A stretch of DNA of 64,000 nt from LSCE01 sp050485425 (GTDB taxonomy: Bacteria; Pseudomonadota; Gammaproteobacteria; Nitrococcales; Aquisalimonadaceae), in assembly GCA_050485425.1 (NCBI GenBank), contig JBJHBJ010000005.1, positions 62,001 to 126,000 of the forward strand. Reading direction: 5' to 3'. This document shows, piece by piece, positions 1 to 7,470 of this stretch (its first letter is position 1; each line of letters opens with the position of its first letter). A program made the position numbers and the translations under genes. The notes under the pieces were generated by a model. The model saw only the letters and a list, made by a program, of their open reading frames with translations, was not told where the DNA came from and did no database searches.

Positions 1-243
1 TCGATACCGGGGGCGCTGATTGCGTCGATGATCATCGGCATCCTGCAGACCTTCGTGCTCTCGGTGGATTTCTCCATGGCCCACGTCGCTGAGTGGCTCG
101 GGGTCACCCTGCCACGAGACCACTTCTTCTCCACGCTGTTCTATCTGGACAGCACGCGGATCGCGCCGGTACTGCCCTTCCTGATCCTGGTACTGACGCT
201 GATTTTCCGCCCACGTGGAATTCTGGGGAAACGTGAAGCATGA
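1..243 (+). CDS. livH: Branched-chain amino acid ABC transporter permease, LivH type (3' part only)
   Basis: The reading frame is open from the first base and ends in TGA at 241-243, so the N-terminal part lies outside the window. The visible C-terminal ~80 residues contain two hydrophobic stretches and end in a short basic tail (RPRGILGKREA), as is usual for LivH/LivM permeases. The stop overlaps the ATG of the LivM gene, showing tight translational coupling. In the family this subunit forms, with LivM, the inner-membrane channel for leucine, isoleucine and valine or related amides. The substrate cannot be read from this fragment, and the binding protein gene is not in the window. Confidence 0.85.
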   Translation, partial: SIPGALIASMIIGILQTFVLSVDFSMAHVAEWLGVTLPRDHFFSTLFYLDSTRIAPVLPFLILVLTLIFRPRGILGKREA

Positions 244-1541
244 GCACAATACAACAGGAAAGACTTGCAACGCAGGCAGGCGGCGCCTCGCAGATCTGGG
301 TTCGCCAGCTCTGGCCGTGGGCGGTCGCGGCCGTACTCGCCATCCTCGCACCGATGGTGTTCAGCTCCGGGCACGACATCCACATGCTCAGTTCCATGGG
401 CATCATGGTGGTGTTTGCGCTGTCCTACAACATGCTGCTGGGCAACACCGGCCTGCTGTCGTTTGGCCACGCGGTGTACTTCGGGCTGGGCGCATACATC
501 GCCATGCACGTGCTCCGTTACACCAACGACGCCGTACTGGACGGGACCGGCTATGGTGTACCCATCGAGCTGATCCCGCTGGTGGGCGGTCTCGCCGGTC
601 TGTTCTTCGGGATCATCTTCGGGGCAGTCTCAACCCGTCGCGCCGGCGTCGTGTTCGCCATGATCTCGCTGGGCATCGTCGGCCTGGTGGAGGCGAGTTC
701 GCTGGCATTCACCGGTTTCTTCGGCGGTGAGGCCGGCCTGTTCGGCGACCGCGAGGACGTGAACTCCCTGTTCGGCGTGGATTACAGCGGTAGCCTCAGC
801 GTGTACTACCTGGTGGTCGCCTGGGGCTTCATTGCCGCCGCGCTGATGTTCCTGCTGAGGAAAACCCCACTGGGCTGGATGGCCAACGCCGTCCGGGACA
901 ACCCGGAGCGCGCGCAGTTCGTCGGCTACAACACGCAGATGGTGCGCTTCCTGCAGTTCTGCCTGTCCGCCTTCTTCGCGGGCGTTGCGGGTGGTCTGTT
1001 CGTGCTGGTGGAGGAGATCGTCACCGACGAGGCGGTGGGCTTCCTGCTCTCCGGCGAAGTGCTGCTGGCAGCCTATATCGGCGGCATCGGATTCTTCCTG
1101 GGGCCGGTTATCGGGGCCATCCTGGTGGTTTACCTGGAGAGTAACCTGAGCGCCGTTTCGGACGCCTGGCTGCTCTATTTCGGCGTCCTGTTCATCACCG
1201 TGGTGATGTTCGCACCGATGGGCCTGGTGGGCATCATCTTCCAGCACTGGACGAACTTCCGCTCCGGCGGCTGGCGCGGCACCCTGCTTGCCCGTGGTTA
1301 CTGCATGGCCGCGGCGCTGGTAGGCCTGCTCGGCTTCGTATGCATCGTCGAGATGGCCTACCACTACCTGCGCTCCTGGGATCCCAGCCAGCCGATGACG
1401 CTGTTCGTGACCGATGTGGTGACCACCACCGCCACGCCATGGCTGGTCTCGGTCGCCATTCTGGCCGCCGGCCTGGGCGCCTTCATCTTCCACGCGCTGC
1501 CCATGCTGCGCCGCGCTGCCGATGCTGCGGGAGGTAAGTAA
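240..1541 (+). CDS. livM: Branched-chain amino acid ABC transporter permease LivM, with C-terminal extension
   Basis: The 433-residue integral membrane protein has the usual LivM core: the AYNMLLGNTGLLSFGHA-type segment near residue 65 and the EAA-like loop WMANAVRDNPERAQFVGYN near residue 220 that contacts the ATPases. It pairs with LivH and is driven by LivG and LivF encoded next. It is longer than most LivM proteins: after the usual end (about residue 345, PMGLVGIIFQHW) there are about 85 more residues with two additional predicted membrane spans. The start ATG overlaps the livH stop and the stop TAA overlaps the livG ATG. Substrate specificity is inferred only from the family. Confidence 0.9.
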   Translation: MSTIQQERLATQAGGASQIWVRQLWPWAVAAVLAILAPMVFSSGHDIHMLSSMGIMVVFALSYNMLLGNTGLLSFGHAVYFGLGAYIAMHVLRYTNDAVLDGTGYGVPIELIPLVGGLAGLFFGIIFGAVSTRRAGVVFAMISLGIVGLVEASSLAFTGFFGGEAGLFGDREDVNSLFGVDYSGSLSVYYLVVAWGFIAAALMFLLRKTPLGWMANAVRDNPERAQFVGYNTQMVRFLQFCLSAFFAGVAGGLFVLVEEIVTDEAVGFLLSGEVLLAAYIGGIGFFLGPVIGAILVVYLESNLSAVSDAWLLYFGVLFITVVMFAPMGLVGIIFQHWTNFRSGGWRGTLLARGYCMAAALVGLLGFVCIVEMAYHYLRSWDPSQPMTLFVTDVVTTTATPWLVSVAILAAGLGAFIFHALPMLRRAADAAGGK

Positions 1542-2296
1542 TGAGTACGCAGAACGCTCTGACCCTGTCCGGCGTCAAGAAGAACTTCGGCAAGGCCGAG
1601 ATCATTCGCGGCGTGGATCTGGACATCCGGGAAAATGAACGGCACGTGATCATCGGCCCGAACGGCGCCGGCAAATCCACGCTGTTCAACCTGATCAGCG
1701 GTCGCATGGATGTGACCGCAGGCGACATCAAGCTGTTTGGCAACACCATCAGCGGGATGAGCCCGCACAAGGTCAACCGCATGGGGCTCAGCCGGAGCTT
1801 CCAGGTCACCAACCTGTTCCCGAACATGACCACCTTCCAGAACCTGAAGTGTGCCCTGCTGTGGGACATGAAACACCGCTATGCCTTCTGGAAGCTGGTG
1901 AACCGGCAGCATGAGGTGACGGAGAAAGCGGAACAGTTGATGGAGCAGCTCAACCTGGTCCATCGCCGGGATGTGCCCGCAGGCCTGCTGACCTATGCGG
2001 AACAGCGCGCCCTGGAAATCGGAACCACCATCGGATCCGGCGCCAAGGTGCTGCTGCTGGACGAGCCCACCGCCGGCATGAGCCGGACCGAGGCCGACGA
2101 GGTGGTGGAACTGATACGCCAGGTCACCAGCCACTGCACGCTGGTGATGGTTGAACACGACCTGGGCGTCGTGTTCAACCTGGCCGACCGGATCTCGGTA
2201 CTGGTGTACGGCGAAGTCATCGCCTGTGACACGCCGGAGGCGGTGCGTGCCAACACCGCCGTTCAGGAAGCCTATCTCGGCACGGAGGTACATTGA
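1541..2296 (+). CDS. livG: Branched-chain amino acid ABC transporter ATP-binding protein LivG
   Basis: This 251-residue cytoplasmic ATPase energises the LivHM channel together with LivF. It has a normal Walker A (GPNGAGKST, about residue 40), a Q-loop region (SRSFQVTNLF), and a Walker B with catalytic glutamate (LLLDEPTAGM). The ABC signature is atypical: LTYAEQRALEIG replaces LSGGQ-like sequence, a form often seen in LivG-like proteins. The H-loop is EHD. ATG overlaps the livM stop and the TGA overlaps the livF start. Function is assigned from family and operon position. Confidence 0.9.
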   Translation: MSTQNALTLSGVKKNFGKAEIIRGVDLDIRENERHVIIGPNGAGKSTLFNLISGRMDVTAGDIKLFGNTISGMSPHKVNRMGLSRSFQVTNLFPNMTTFQNLKCALLWDMKHRYAFWKLVNRQHEVTEKAEQLMEQLNLVHRRDVPAGLLTYAEQRALEIGTTIGSGAKVLLLDEPTAGMSRTEADEVVELIRQVTSHCTLVMVEHDLGVVFNLADRISVLVYGEVIACDTPEAVRANTAVQEAYLGTEVH

Positions 2297-2991
2297 TGCT
2301 GGCGACCAACGACGTCCATGCCTACTACGGCAAATCCCACGTGCTGCGCGGCGTGACCATGAACATCCAGGCGGGCGAAATCGTCAGCCTGGTAGGCCGC
2401 AACGGTGTCGGCCGATCCACGCTTTGCAAGGCGATGATGGGGTTGGTGCCGCCGGTGGGCGAAATCCGCTTCAAGGACCGTCAGATCAGCGGCATGCACT
2501 CGCACCAGATTGCCCATCTGGGTCTGGGGTACGTACCGGAGGACCGGGCAATCTTTCCCGGCCTGACCGTGATCGAGAACCTGGAACTTGGGGTGAAAAA
2601 ACGGGGCAAGTTCGGCCGCTGGACCTTCGAGGAGATCTACAAATGGTTTCCGCGCCTGAAGGAACGGGCCACCTTCCCCGGCGAAGTGCTCTCCGGCGGT
2701 GAGCAGCAGATGCTGACCATCGCGCGCACCCTGATGGGCGACCCCGAGTGCATTATCGTGGACGAGCCAACGGAAGGTCTGGCCCCGAAGATTGTCCAGG
2801 AAATTGCCGAGTTGCTGCAGCAGCTTGCAAAGGAAGGTATCGCCGTGCTGCTGGTCGAGCAGAAGCTGAGCATCGCCCTGAAGATCTCCAGTCGGGTCTA
2901 CGTCATGGGCGAAGGCAGAGTGGTGTTCGACGGCACACCGCAGCAACTTCACGACAACCCGGACGTTCGCAAGGAATGGCTGGAAGTGTGA
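2296..2991 (+). CDS. livF: Branched-chain amino acid ABC transporter ATP-binding protein LivF, Walker A Lys replaced by Arg
   Basis: The second ATPase of the transporter, 231 residues from the ATG that overlaps the livG stop (a TTG one codon earlier is possible). It shows GRNGVGRST at residues 34-42, an intact LSGGEQQ signature, the Walker B segment CIIVDEPTEGLAP, and the EQ form of the H-loop. The Walker A lysine is arginine (codon CGA at 2413-2415), whereas LivG has the normal lysine. Lys normally contacts the ATP beta and gamma phosphates, so this ATP site may be weak. I recall GR-type Walker A in some LivF relatives, so it may be a clade feature. A terminator follows the gene. Confidence 0.88.
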   Translation: MLATNDVHAYYGKSHVLRGVTMNIQAGEIVSLVGRNGVGRSTLCKAMMGLVPPVGEIRFKDRQISGMHSHQIAHLGLGYVPEDRAIFPGLTVIENLELGVKKRGKFGRWTFEEIYKWFPRLKERATFPGEVLSGGEQQMLTIARTLMGDPECIIVDEPTEGLAPKIVQEIAELLQQLAKEGIAVLLVEQKLSIALKISSRVYVMGEGRVVFDGTPQQLHDNPDVRKEWLEV

Positions 2992-3008
2992 CCGCGTAGC
3001 GGTAGTCA

Positions 3009-3043
3009 CGGCCGGGCGGCTCACAGGCCGGCCCGGCCGTTTT
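3009..3043 (+). terminator. Rho-independent terminator of the liv operon
   Basis: Arms CGGCCGGGC (3009-3017) and GCCCGGCCG (3031-3039) form a 9-bp GC stem with a 13-nt loop, followed by TTTT. It lies 18 bases after the livF stop. Confidence 0.75.
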
Positions 3044-3047
3044 CGTT

Positions 3048-3075
3048 ACTAACCTTTAAGTAGGTAAAGGTTAGT
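3048..3075. promoter_or_regulatory. 28-bp operator-like inverted repeat
   Basis: Perfect 11-bp arms ACTAACCTTTA (3048-3058) and TAAAGGTTAGT (3065-3075) are separated by AGTAGG. It sits 29 bases before the alpha/beta hydrolase ATG, after the liv terminator, in AT-rich sequence. The size and symmetry suit a TetR-type dimeric repressor. No regulator gene is adjacent, so the binding protein is unknown. Confidence 0.6.
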
Positions 3076-3104
3076 ATTGCAGGCAACAAGGAAGAGATCG
3101 GCAC

Positions 3105-3980
3105 ATGCAACAGAACCTTTCTGCTCCCCGGTTCATCGACCTCGAGCGCGGTCGTTTCGCTTACCGGGAAGGCGGTGACCCCGACGGCGCTCCACTGGTC
3201 ATGCTGCACGGATGGCCGGAAAGCTCCTATTGCTGGGAGGCCGTTGCCGGACACCTGAAATCCGGCCTTCGGGTGATCGCACCGGACCTGCGCGGGCTGG
3301 GTGACAGCAACCGTCAGCCGGAGAAGGCATCGTACCGGAAATCCGAACTGGCAGCCGACGTACTGCAGATGCTGGACAGGCTGGGTATCCAGCGCTTTCA
3401 ACTGGCGGGGCACGACTGGGGAGGCGTGGTGGCGCAGGAGATCGCCCTGGCGGCGCCGGAGCGCGTCAGCAGGCTGGTCATCATGAATATCCTGGTGCTG
3501 AACAATTTCCGCGGCAACCAGGAGGCCACGGCACTCATTCGCAAAAGCGGCAGCCGCTTCGAGTGGTATCAGCGCTTCCAGCGCGAAAAACACCTGCCTG
3601 AAGCGATGATTCCCGGCAACGAGGAAACCTGGTTGCGGCACTTCCTGCGACTCTCGAACCGCAAGCCGTTTCCCGAAGACGCCATCCGGGAATACGTGCG
3701 CTTCTACAGCATCCCCGGCACGCCCGGCTGCGGCGCCAATTACTACCGTACCCTGCCGGACGACAGAGAGCGCTGGATCGGCCTGAAGGATCATGTCTGG
3801 CCGATGCCCAGCCTCTATATTTACGGGAACAAGGACGCCGTTATCATTCCGGAGTACCTGAACCATGTGGAAAGCTGCTTCGCCAGCATCGAGGTCAAGC
3901 AGTTGGAGGCCGGCCACTTCGTCCAGGAAGAGAAACCTGCCGAGGTGGCCGAGGCACTGAACGCCTTTCTGGAGGCCTGA
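3105..3980 (+). CDS. Alpha/beta hydrolase, epoxide hydrolase / haloacid dehalogenase-like
   Basis: The 291-residue protein has the oxyanion motif HGWPES near residue 35, the nucleophile elbow GHDWGG near residue 103 with aspartate as nucleophile, and the catalytic histidine in AGHFVQEEKP near the C-terminus. Asp followed by Trp at the elbow is typical of epoxide hydrolases and of haloalkane or fluoroacetate dehalogenases, which use a covalent ester intermediate; the sequence alone does not decide the substrate. It is monocistronic: a 28-bp inverted repeat lies in its promoter region and a strong terminator follows. The ATG is preceded by GGAAGAG. Confidence 0.85.
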   Translation: MQQNLSAPRFIDLERGRFAYREGGDPDGAPLVMLHGWPESSYCWEAVAGHLKSGLRVIAPDLRGLGDSNRQPEKASYRKSELAADVLQMLDRLGIQRFQLAGHDWGGVVAQEIALAAPERVSRLVIMNILVLNNFRGNQEATALIRKSGSRFEWYQRFQREKHLPEAMIPGNEETWLRHFLRLSNRKPFPEDAIREYVRFYSIPGTPGCGANYYRTLPDDRERWIGLKDHVWPMPSLYIYGNKDAVIIPEYLNHVESCFASIEVKQLEAGHFVQEEKPAEVAEALNAFLEA

Positions 3981-4010
3981 ACCGTCCCGCCCGGTGAGGC
4001 CTGCCGACCG

Positions 4011-4040
4011 GGGGAGCACCCACACGGTGCTCCCCGTTTC
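4011..4040 (+). terminator. Rho-independent terminator after the hydrolase
   Basis: A perfect 10-bp stem, GGGGAGCACC (4011-4020) with GGTGCTCCCC (4026-4035), has a 5-nt loop and is followed by GTTTCG. It lies 31 bases after the hydrolase stop. Confidence 0.7.
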
Positions 4041-4087
4041 GCGGTGCCGGCACCACGTCCGGCCCCACCCGCATGATGGAGGCCGAT

Positions 4088-4285
4088 ATGTACGGCAGCA
4101 AGCCTCCCTACGACCGGTGGCCCGCCACGCTGGAGGAAGCCCTGCAGTTACTGGATCACCACCGGCTGGAAACGGTCGATTGCGATGCGGTCACCGCCGC
4201 AATCGAGATCGTGATTCAGGAGACAGCGGGGATGCGTGAGCGCATCCGTGAGCTGGAAGAACAGTTGCGGGAGCTGCAACGCTAG
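4088..4285 (+). CDS. Small hypothetical protein with C-terminal coiled coil
   Basis: A 65-residue protein that I do not recognise. The start at 4088 (MYGSKPPY) is chosen because GGAGG at 4078-4082 is well spaced before it; ATGs at 4073 and 4076 would add five residues. The last 30 residues (GMRERIRELEEQLRELQR end) have heptad leucines and alternating charge, a clear short coiled coil suggesting dimerisation. It stands alone between a terminator and the convergent response regulator gene. No function can be assigned. Confidence 0.5.
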   Translation: MYGSKPPYDRWPATLEEALQLLDHHRLETVDCDAVTAAIEIVIQETAGMRERIRELEEQLRELQR

Positions 4286-4384
4286 CCATCGGCAAAAGCA
4301 GCAGTCCCGACACGAAGCCTGCAGCGATCTCACGCGCCTCCGCCTGCCCCTTGTGTGGCCATGCCCTGCGTAATCAGCGCTTCC

Positions 4385-4999
4385 CTAGAGCGAGGCCAAC
4401 CCAGCCTGCAATGCCCGCGTGACCGCTTCCGTACGGTTTCTGGCCCCCAGGGCGCGGATCACGGCGGTCACGTGCATCTTCACCGTCGGCTCCGCGAGCT
4501 GCAGGCGGTCGGCTATCTGCTTGTTGGACTTTCCCTCGGCCAGCAAGGTCAGCACGTCACGCTGCCTCGGGGTCAACCGTGCCACGTTCTCCGGGGCGGG
4601 TTCCGCCACCAGCATGTCCGGCGGCAGGTAGACACCGCCCGCGAGTACCAGTTGTATGGCGTTCACGGCCAGTGCGGCGGAACTGTTCTTGGGAATGAAG
4701 CCCCGGGCACCGGCGCGCAGTACGCGCTCGATGTCGGCGCGATCCTCGGAAGCGGACATGACGATGACGGGTGGCGCCAACTCCCGCGCCCGGACGGCTT
4801 GCAGCAGGTTGAAACCGTCCTCGCCCCGCAACTTCAGGTCCAACAGCAGTACCGCCAGGTCGGGGTGTGCCTCCAGTAGTTCCAGGGCCTCGACACCGGA
4901 CGCCGCCTCCAGCACCTCGACGCCGTCTCCCAGCCCTTCCAGCACATAGCGCATGCCCTCACGGAACAGTCCGTGATCGTCAACAATCCCTATTTTCAT
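4385..4999 (-). CDS. NarL/FixJ-type response regulator (REC + LuxR HTH), orphan
   Basis: The 204-residue protein has a receiver domain with acidic pocket D7-D8, phospho-acceptor D54 (LLLDLKL), S82 and K104, all the residues needed for phosphorylation. A LuxR/NarL helix-turn-helix follows at about 135-200 (LTPRQRDVLTLLAEGKSNKQIADRLQLAEPTVKMH, quoted here only in part by its conserved residues LTPRQ, EGKSNKQIA and TVKMH). No histidine kinase is encoded beside it, so its partner is elsewhere. Target genes are unknown. Upstream lies a MITE-like element 38 bases from its start, so its promoter is close to, or inside, foreign sequence. Confidence 0.88.
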   Translation of the reverse strand: MKIGIVDDHGLFREGMRYVLEGLGDGVEVLEAASGVEALELLEAHPDLAVLLLDLKLRGEDGFNLLQAVRARELAPPVIVMSASEDRADIERVLRAGARGFIPKNSSAALAVNAIQLVLAGGVYLPPDMLVAEPAPENVARLTPRQRDVLTLLAEGKSNKQIADRLQLAEPTVKMHVTAVIRALGARNRTEAVTRALQAGLASL

Positions 5000-5036
5000 G
5001 ACGTGCTCCTGCGCAGGCTGATTATGCGTTATTTAG

Positions 5037-5304
5037 GGAAGCGCTGATCAATTCCCGCGCTCGCGTTACGCTCAGATTTTTCGCGATGCTAGGCGCGGTG
5101 CGCAGCGCCGTGGTGGTTCCACGGTCAAGCGCCGCAACAACGCAGCGCGAAAAATCTGAGTGTAACCCCTTGGGGCTCAGCCGATTTTCGTCCGTGGCGG
5201 TATCGCAAGCCACCACAGGTAGAACCACTACCTGCGGCGCCCTGCTCCTGGCCACGAACGAAAATCGGACTCGAGCGCGAACGTGGGAATTGATCAGCGC
5301 TTCC
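5037..5304. mobile_element. MITE-like non-autonomous element with TTAG direct repeats
   Basis: The 268-bp segment has perfect 20-bp terminal inverted repeats, GGAAGCGCTGATCAATTCCC at 5037-5056 and its complement at 5285-5304, flanked on both sides by TTAG (5033-5036 and 5305-5308), which fits a 4-bp target duplication. Inside are two further hairpins: CTCAGATTTTTCGC (5071-5084) with 5147-5160, and CCGATTTTCG (5181-5190) with 5259-5268. No convincing coding sequence is present. Related ends occur at 36295, 38512 and 10701 in this window. It probably depends on a transposase encoded elsewhere. Confidence 0.65.
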
Positions 5305-5414
5305 TTAGGCAGGATACCGACTAAAGGATGCATTGTCCCCACCCGCTTGGACAATTTACCGACGCCGTGGCCCGACGGATAATTCTTTCCAGGCTTGACG
5401 GAAACGGATTCTCC

Positions 5415-5590
5415 GCAAGCCAGAGACGGGTAAGCGGTTCCGGGCCAGGCAGGCAGGGACGCCTGCATCGGAGCCATCCTCCGGTGGCTCCAGGCCCGAT
5501 CGCTTACTGCGCGTCTCCTTCTTGCAGGCCCGAATGGCTGACTCTGACGGGCAGCCATTTTCAGCCGGTTTCCCCAGAAACCGGCTGTTT
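5415..5590 (+). ncRNA. Candidate structured RNA with three-way junction and terminator
   Basis: On the + strand a long interrupted stem can be drawn by hand: GCAAG (5415-5419) with CTTGC (5521-5525), GAGACG (5423-5428) with CGTCTC (5512-5517), GTAAGCG (5430-5436) with CGCTTAC (5501-5507), and CGGGCC (5441-5446) with GGCCCG (5493-5498). This closes a junction bearing hairpin GCAGGC/GCCTGC (5449-5466) and hairpin GGAGCCA/TGGCTCC (5470-5491). A further hairpin ATGGCTG/CAGCCAT plus TTTT (5534-5561) and a terminator hairpin follow. There is no open reading frame of note. I do not recognise the family: it lacks the hallmarks I know for 6S, SRP, tmRNA or RNase P RNA. Confidence 0.5.
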
Positions 5591-5593
5591 CTT
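5562..5593 (+). terminator. Rho-independent terminator of the candidate RNA
   Basis: A 10-bp stem, CAGCCGGTTT (5562-5571) with AAACCGGCTG (5578-5587), has a 6-nt loop and is followed by TTTCTTTG. The T-rich tract is only on the + strand, although the nearest + strand gene ends far upstream. This is the main reason to suspect a transcript arising between 5309 and 5415. Confidence 0.6.
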
Positions 5594-5639
5594 TGTCTGG
5601 CTAACCCTTTCGAAAGCATTGTCGTGGCTCGCCGCTTCC

Positions 5640-6413
5640 TTACAGCGAGCGCACCAGATGCCCGCCGTCCACCGGCAACGCCACCCCGTTCACGAAGGAG
5701 CCCGCCTCCGAGGCCAGCAACAGCAACGGGCCGCTCAGTTCAGGAATGTCGCCGAGCCTGCCGCTGGGAATATTGTCGCGAATATAGGCCTGCCCTTTTT
5801 CGGTGGCGAAGAAACCGGCGTTGATCTCGGTTTCGAAATAACCGGGACACAGCGCATTGACGCGGATCCCATAGCGCATCAGTTCCAGCGCCATCTGCCG
5901 GGTCAGTTGCACCACGCCGGCCTTCGATGTGGCGTATAGCGTCTGACCGAATTGCACCCCGAGCCCCAGCATCGAGGCCACGTTGACGATACTTCCGGAC
6001 ACGCGGGCAGCCGTCATCCGCTCCGCCGCTAACCGTGCCACACGCCAGGCTGCCTTCAGGTTGGTGTCCACCACGAAGTCCCAGCTTTCCTCCGTGGTCT
6101 TCAGGAACACCTTGGAGTCGGCCACCCCGGCGTTGTTGATCAGTACGTCCACCGTGCCGAAGGCTTCCTCCGCGGCGTCGAAACCGGTCCGCACACTGTC
6201 GGGGCTGGTCACGTCCATGGTCACCGCCGCCGCCTCGCCGCCGTCGCGGCGTATGGTCCCGACCAGATCGTCAAGCCGTTCCGCGCGCCGGGCGGCGACC
6301 ACGACCCGGGCGCCGGCACCTGCCAACACCTGCGCAAAGTGCGCCCCCAGGCCGCTGGATGCACCGGTCACCAGCGCCACGCGGCCGCTCATGTCGAAAA
6401 GCTGCTGATTCAT
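5640..6413 (-). CDS. Short-chain dehydrogenase/reductase (SDR)
   Basis: This 257-residue Rossmann-fold oxidoreductase has the cofactor motif TGASSGLG (16-23), NNAG (93-96) and the catalytic triad S147, Y160, K164 (YATSK). R43-R44 after the second strand favour NADP(H), an inference from the classical SDR pattern. It is the third gene of a minus-strand operon, 16 bases after the APH-like kinase and downstream of an acyl-CoA dehydrogenase. The context suggests oxidation of an acyl or hydroxyacyl compound. The exact substrate is unknown. Confidence 0.9.
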   Translation of the reverse strand: MNQQLFDMSGRVALVTGASSGLGAHFAQVLAGAGARVVVAARRAERLDDLVGTIRRDGGEAAAVTMDVTSPDSVRTGFDAAEEAFGTVDVLINNAGVADSKVFLKTTEESWDFVVDTNLKAAWRVARLAAERMTAARVSGSIVNVASMLGLGVQFGQTLYATSKAGVVQLTRQMALELMRYGIRVNALCPGYFETEINAGFFATEKGQAYIRDNIPSGRLGDIPELSGPLLLLASEAGSFVNGVALPVDGGHLVRSL

Positions 6414-6429
6414 GTCTCCCCCCTTGTTC

Positions 6430-7452
6430 TCAATCGATCAGGCGCGCGCCGGTCTCGCTCAGCGGCCGGGCCATGCGGCCGTACTCGAACGCCTTGTCAC
6501 TGGAGGCGTTGCCGTCCAGCGCCCGCTTCTGGATACCCTGCAGGATGGCCGCAAGGCGGAAGTAGTTGAATACGATGTAGAAGTTCCAGTCTGGTATGCC
6601 GTCGATACCGACCAGGCGGCAGTATTCCTCAAGGTATTCCTCTTCCGTGGGAATGCCGAGTTTCTTCCGGTCCAGCCCGCCCAGGCCGGGAATGGCGGCA
6701 TCCTGGGGCAGGCGAAGCTGCATGCACTGGTAGGAGACGTCGCCCCAGGGATGTCCCAGGGTCGACAGTTCCCAGTCCAGCACGGCCAGGATGTCAGGCT
6801 GCTCCGGATGAAAGATCAGGTTGTCGATGCGGTAGTCGCCATGGATCAGCGCCACCTGCCCGTCATCTTCCGGCAGGTTCTGCTCCAGCCAGGCGATCAG
6901 GCGCTCCATAGCGGAATTCTTCTCGGTTTCGGACGCGTGGTACTGCTTGCTCCAGCGGTTGAGCTGACGTGCGAAGTAGTTACCCGGCTTGCCGAAATCG
7001 GCCAGCCCCACCCGTTCGACATCCACCTGATGTATGGCCGCCAGCACGCCGGCCATGTTGCGGTACATGACCCCCCGTTCGTCCGGCGAGGCATCCGGCA
7101 GCGCGCCGTTCCAGTGTATACGCCCTTCGACGAACTCCATCAGGTAGAACATCGAGCCGATCACACTCTCGTCCTCGCACAGCACGAACATGCGCGGCAC
7201 CGGCACCGGCGTGTCGCGCAGCGCGTGCATCACCCGGTATTCCCGGTCCACGGCATGTGCGGATTTCAGCAGCTCGCCGGGTGGCTTACGGCGCAGCACG
7301 TAACGGCCACTATCGGCGGTGATCAGAAAGGTGGGGTTGGACTGCCCGCCGCTGAACTTCTCGCAGCGGCGTATCTCGCCAAAGCCCTGCACCTGCTGTT
7401 GCAGATAGGGTTGCAGGCTGGCGAGGTCCAGTTGATCCACGGCACTGTTCAT
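6430..7452 (-). CDS. APH-family phosphotransferase (ACAD10/11-associated type)
   Basis: The 340-residue protein has a kinase-like fold of the aminoglycoside phosphotransferase family. It shows the catalytic loop HGDYRIDNLIF and the metal-binding segment DWELSTLGHPWGD. Genes of this subgroup commonly sit beside an acyl-CoA dehydrogenase, and in animals the two are fused (ACAD10/11), where the kinase phosphorylates 4-hydroxyacyl-CoA before its rearrangement. Here the acyl-CoA dehydrogenase gene is 18 bases upstream in the same operon, so a role in 4-hydroxy fatty acid breakdown is plausible. Antibiotic resistance is unlikely. Confidence 0.85.
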   Translation of the reverse strand: MNSAVDQLDLASLQPYLQQQVQGFGEIRRCEKFSGGQSNPTFLITADSGRYVLRRKPPGELLKSAHAVDREYRVMHALRDTPVPVPRMFVLCEDESVIGSMFYLMEFVEGRIHWNGALPDASPDERGVMYRNMAGVLAAIHQVDVERVGLADFGKPGNYFARQLNRWSKQYHASETEKNSAMERLIAWLEQNLPEDDGQVALIHGDYRIDNLIFHPEQPDILAVLDWELSTLGHPWGDVSYQCMQLRLPQDAAIPGLGGLDRKKLGIPTEEEYLEEYCRLVGIDGIPDWNFYIVFNYFRLAAILQGIQKRALDGNASSDKAFEYGRMARPLSETGARLID

Positions 7453-7470
7453 CTGAAGCCCTCTCCTCCG

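Noticed and set aside
5415..5525. tRNA, 6S, SRP or RNase P RNA as the identity of the folded region
   Set aside because: There is no CCA/T-loop (GTTCGA) pattern, no SRP tetraloop motif, no RNase P conserved blocks, and no 6S-like central bubble I could place; the arm pattern does not fit a cloverleaf.
5022..5558. A 178-codon minus-strand open frame across the MITE and the RNA candidate
   Set aside because: It spans both terminal repeats of the element and the RNA stems, has a random composition and no ribosome site.
6430..7452. Aminoglycoside resistance phosphotransferase
   Set aside because: The fold is shared, but the neighbour is an acyl-CoA dehydrogenase, the ACAD10/11-type pairing, which points to acyl-CoA metabolism.
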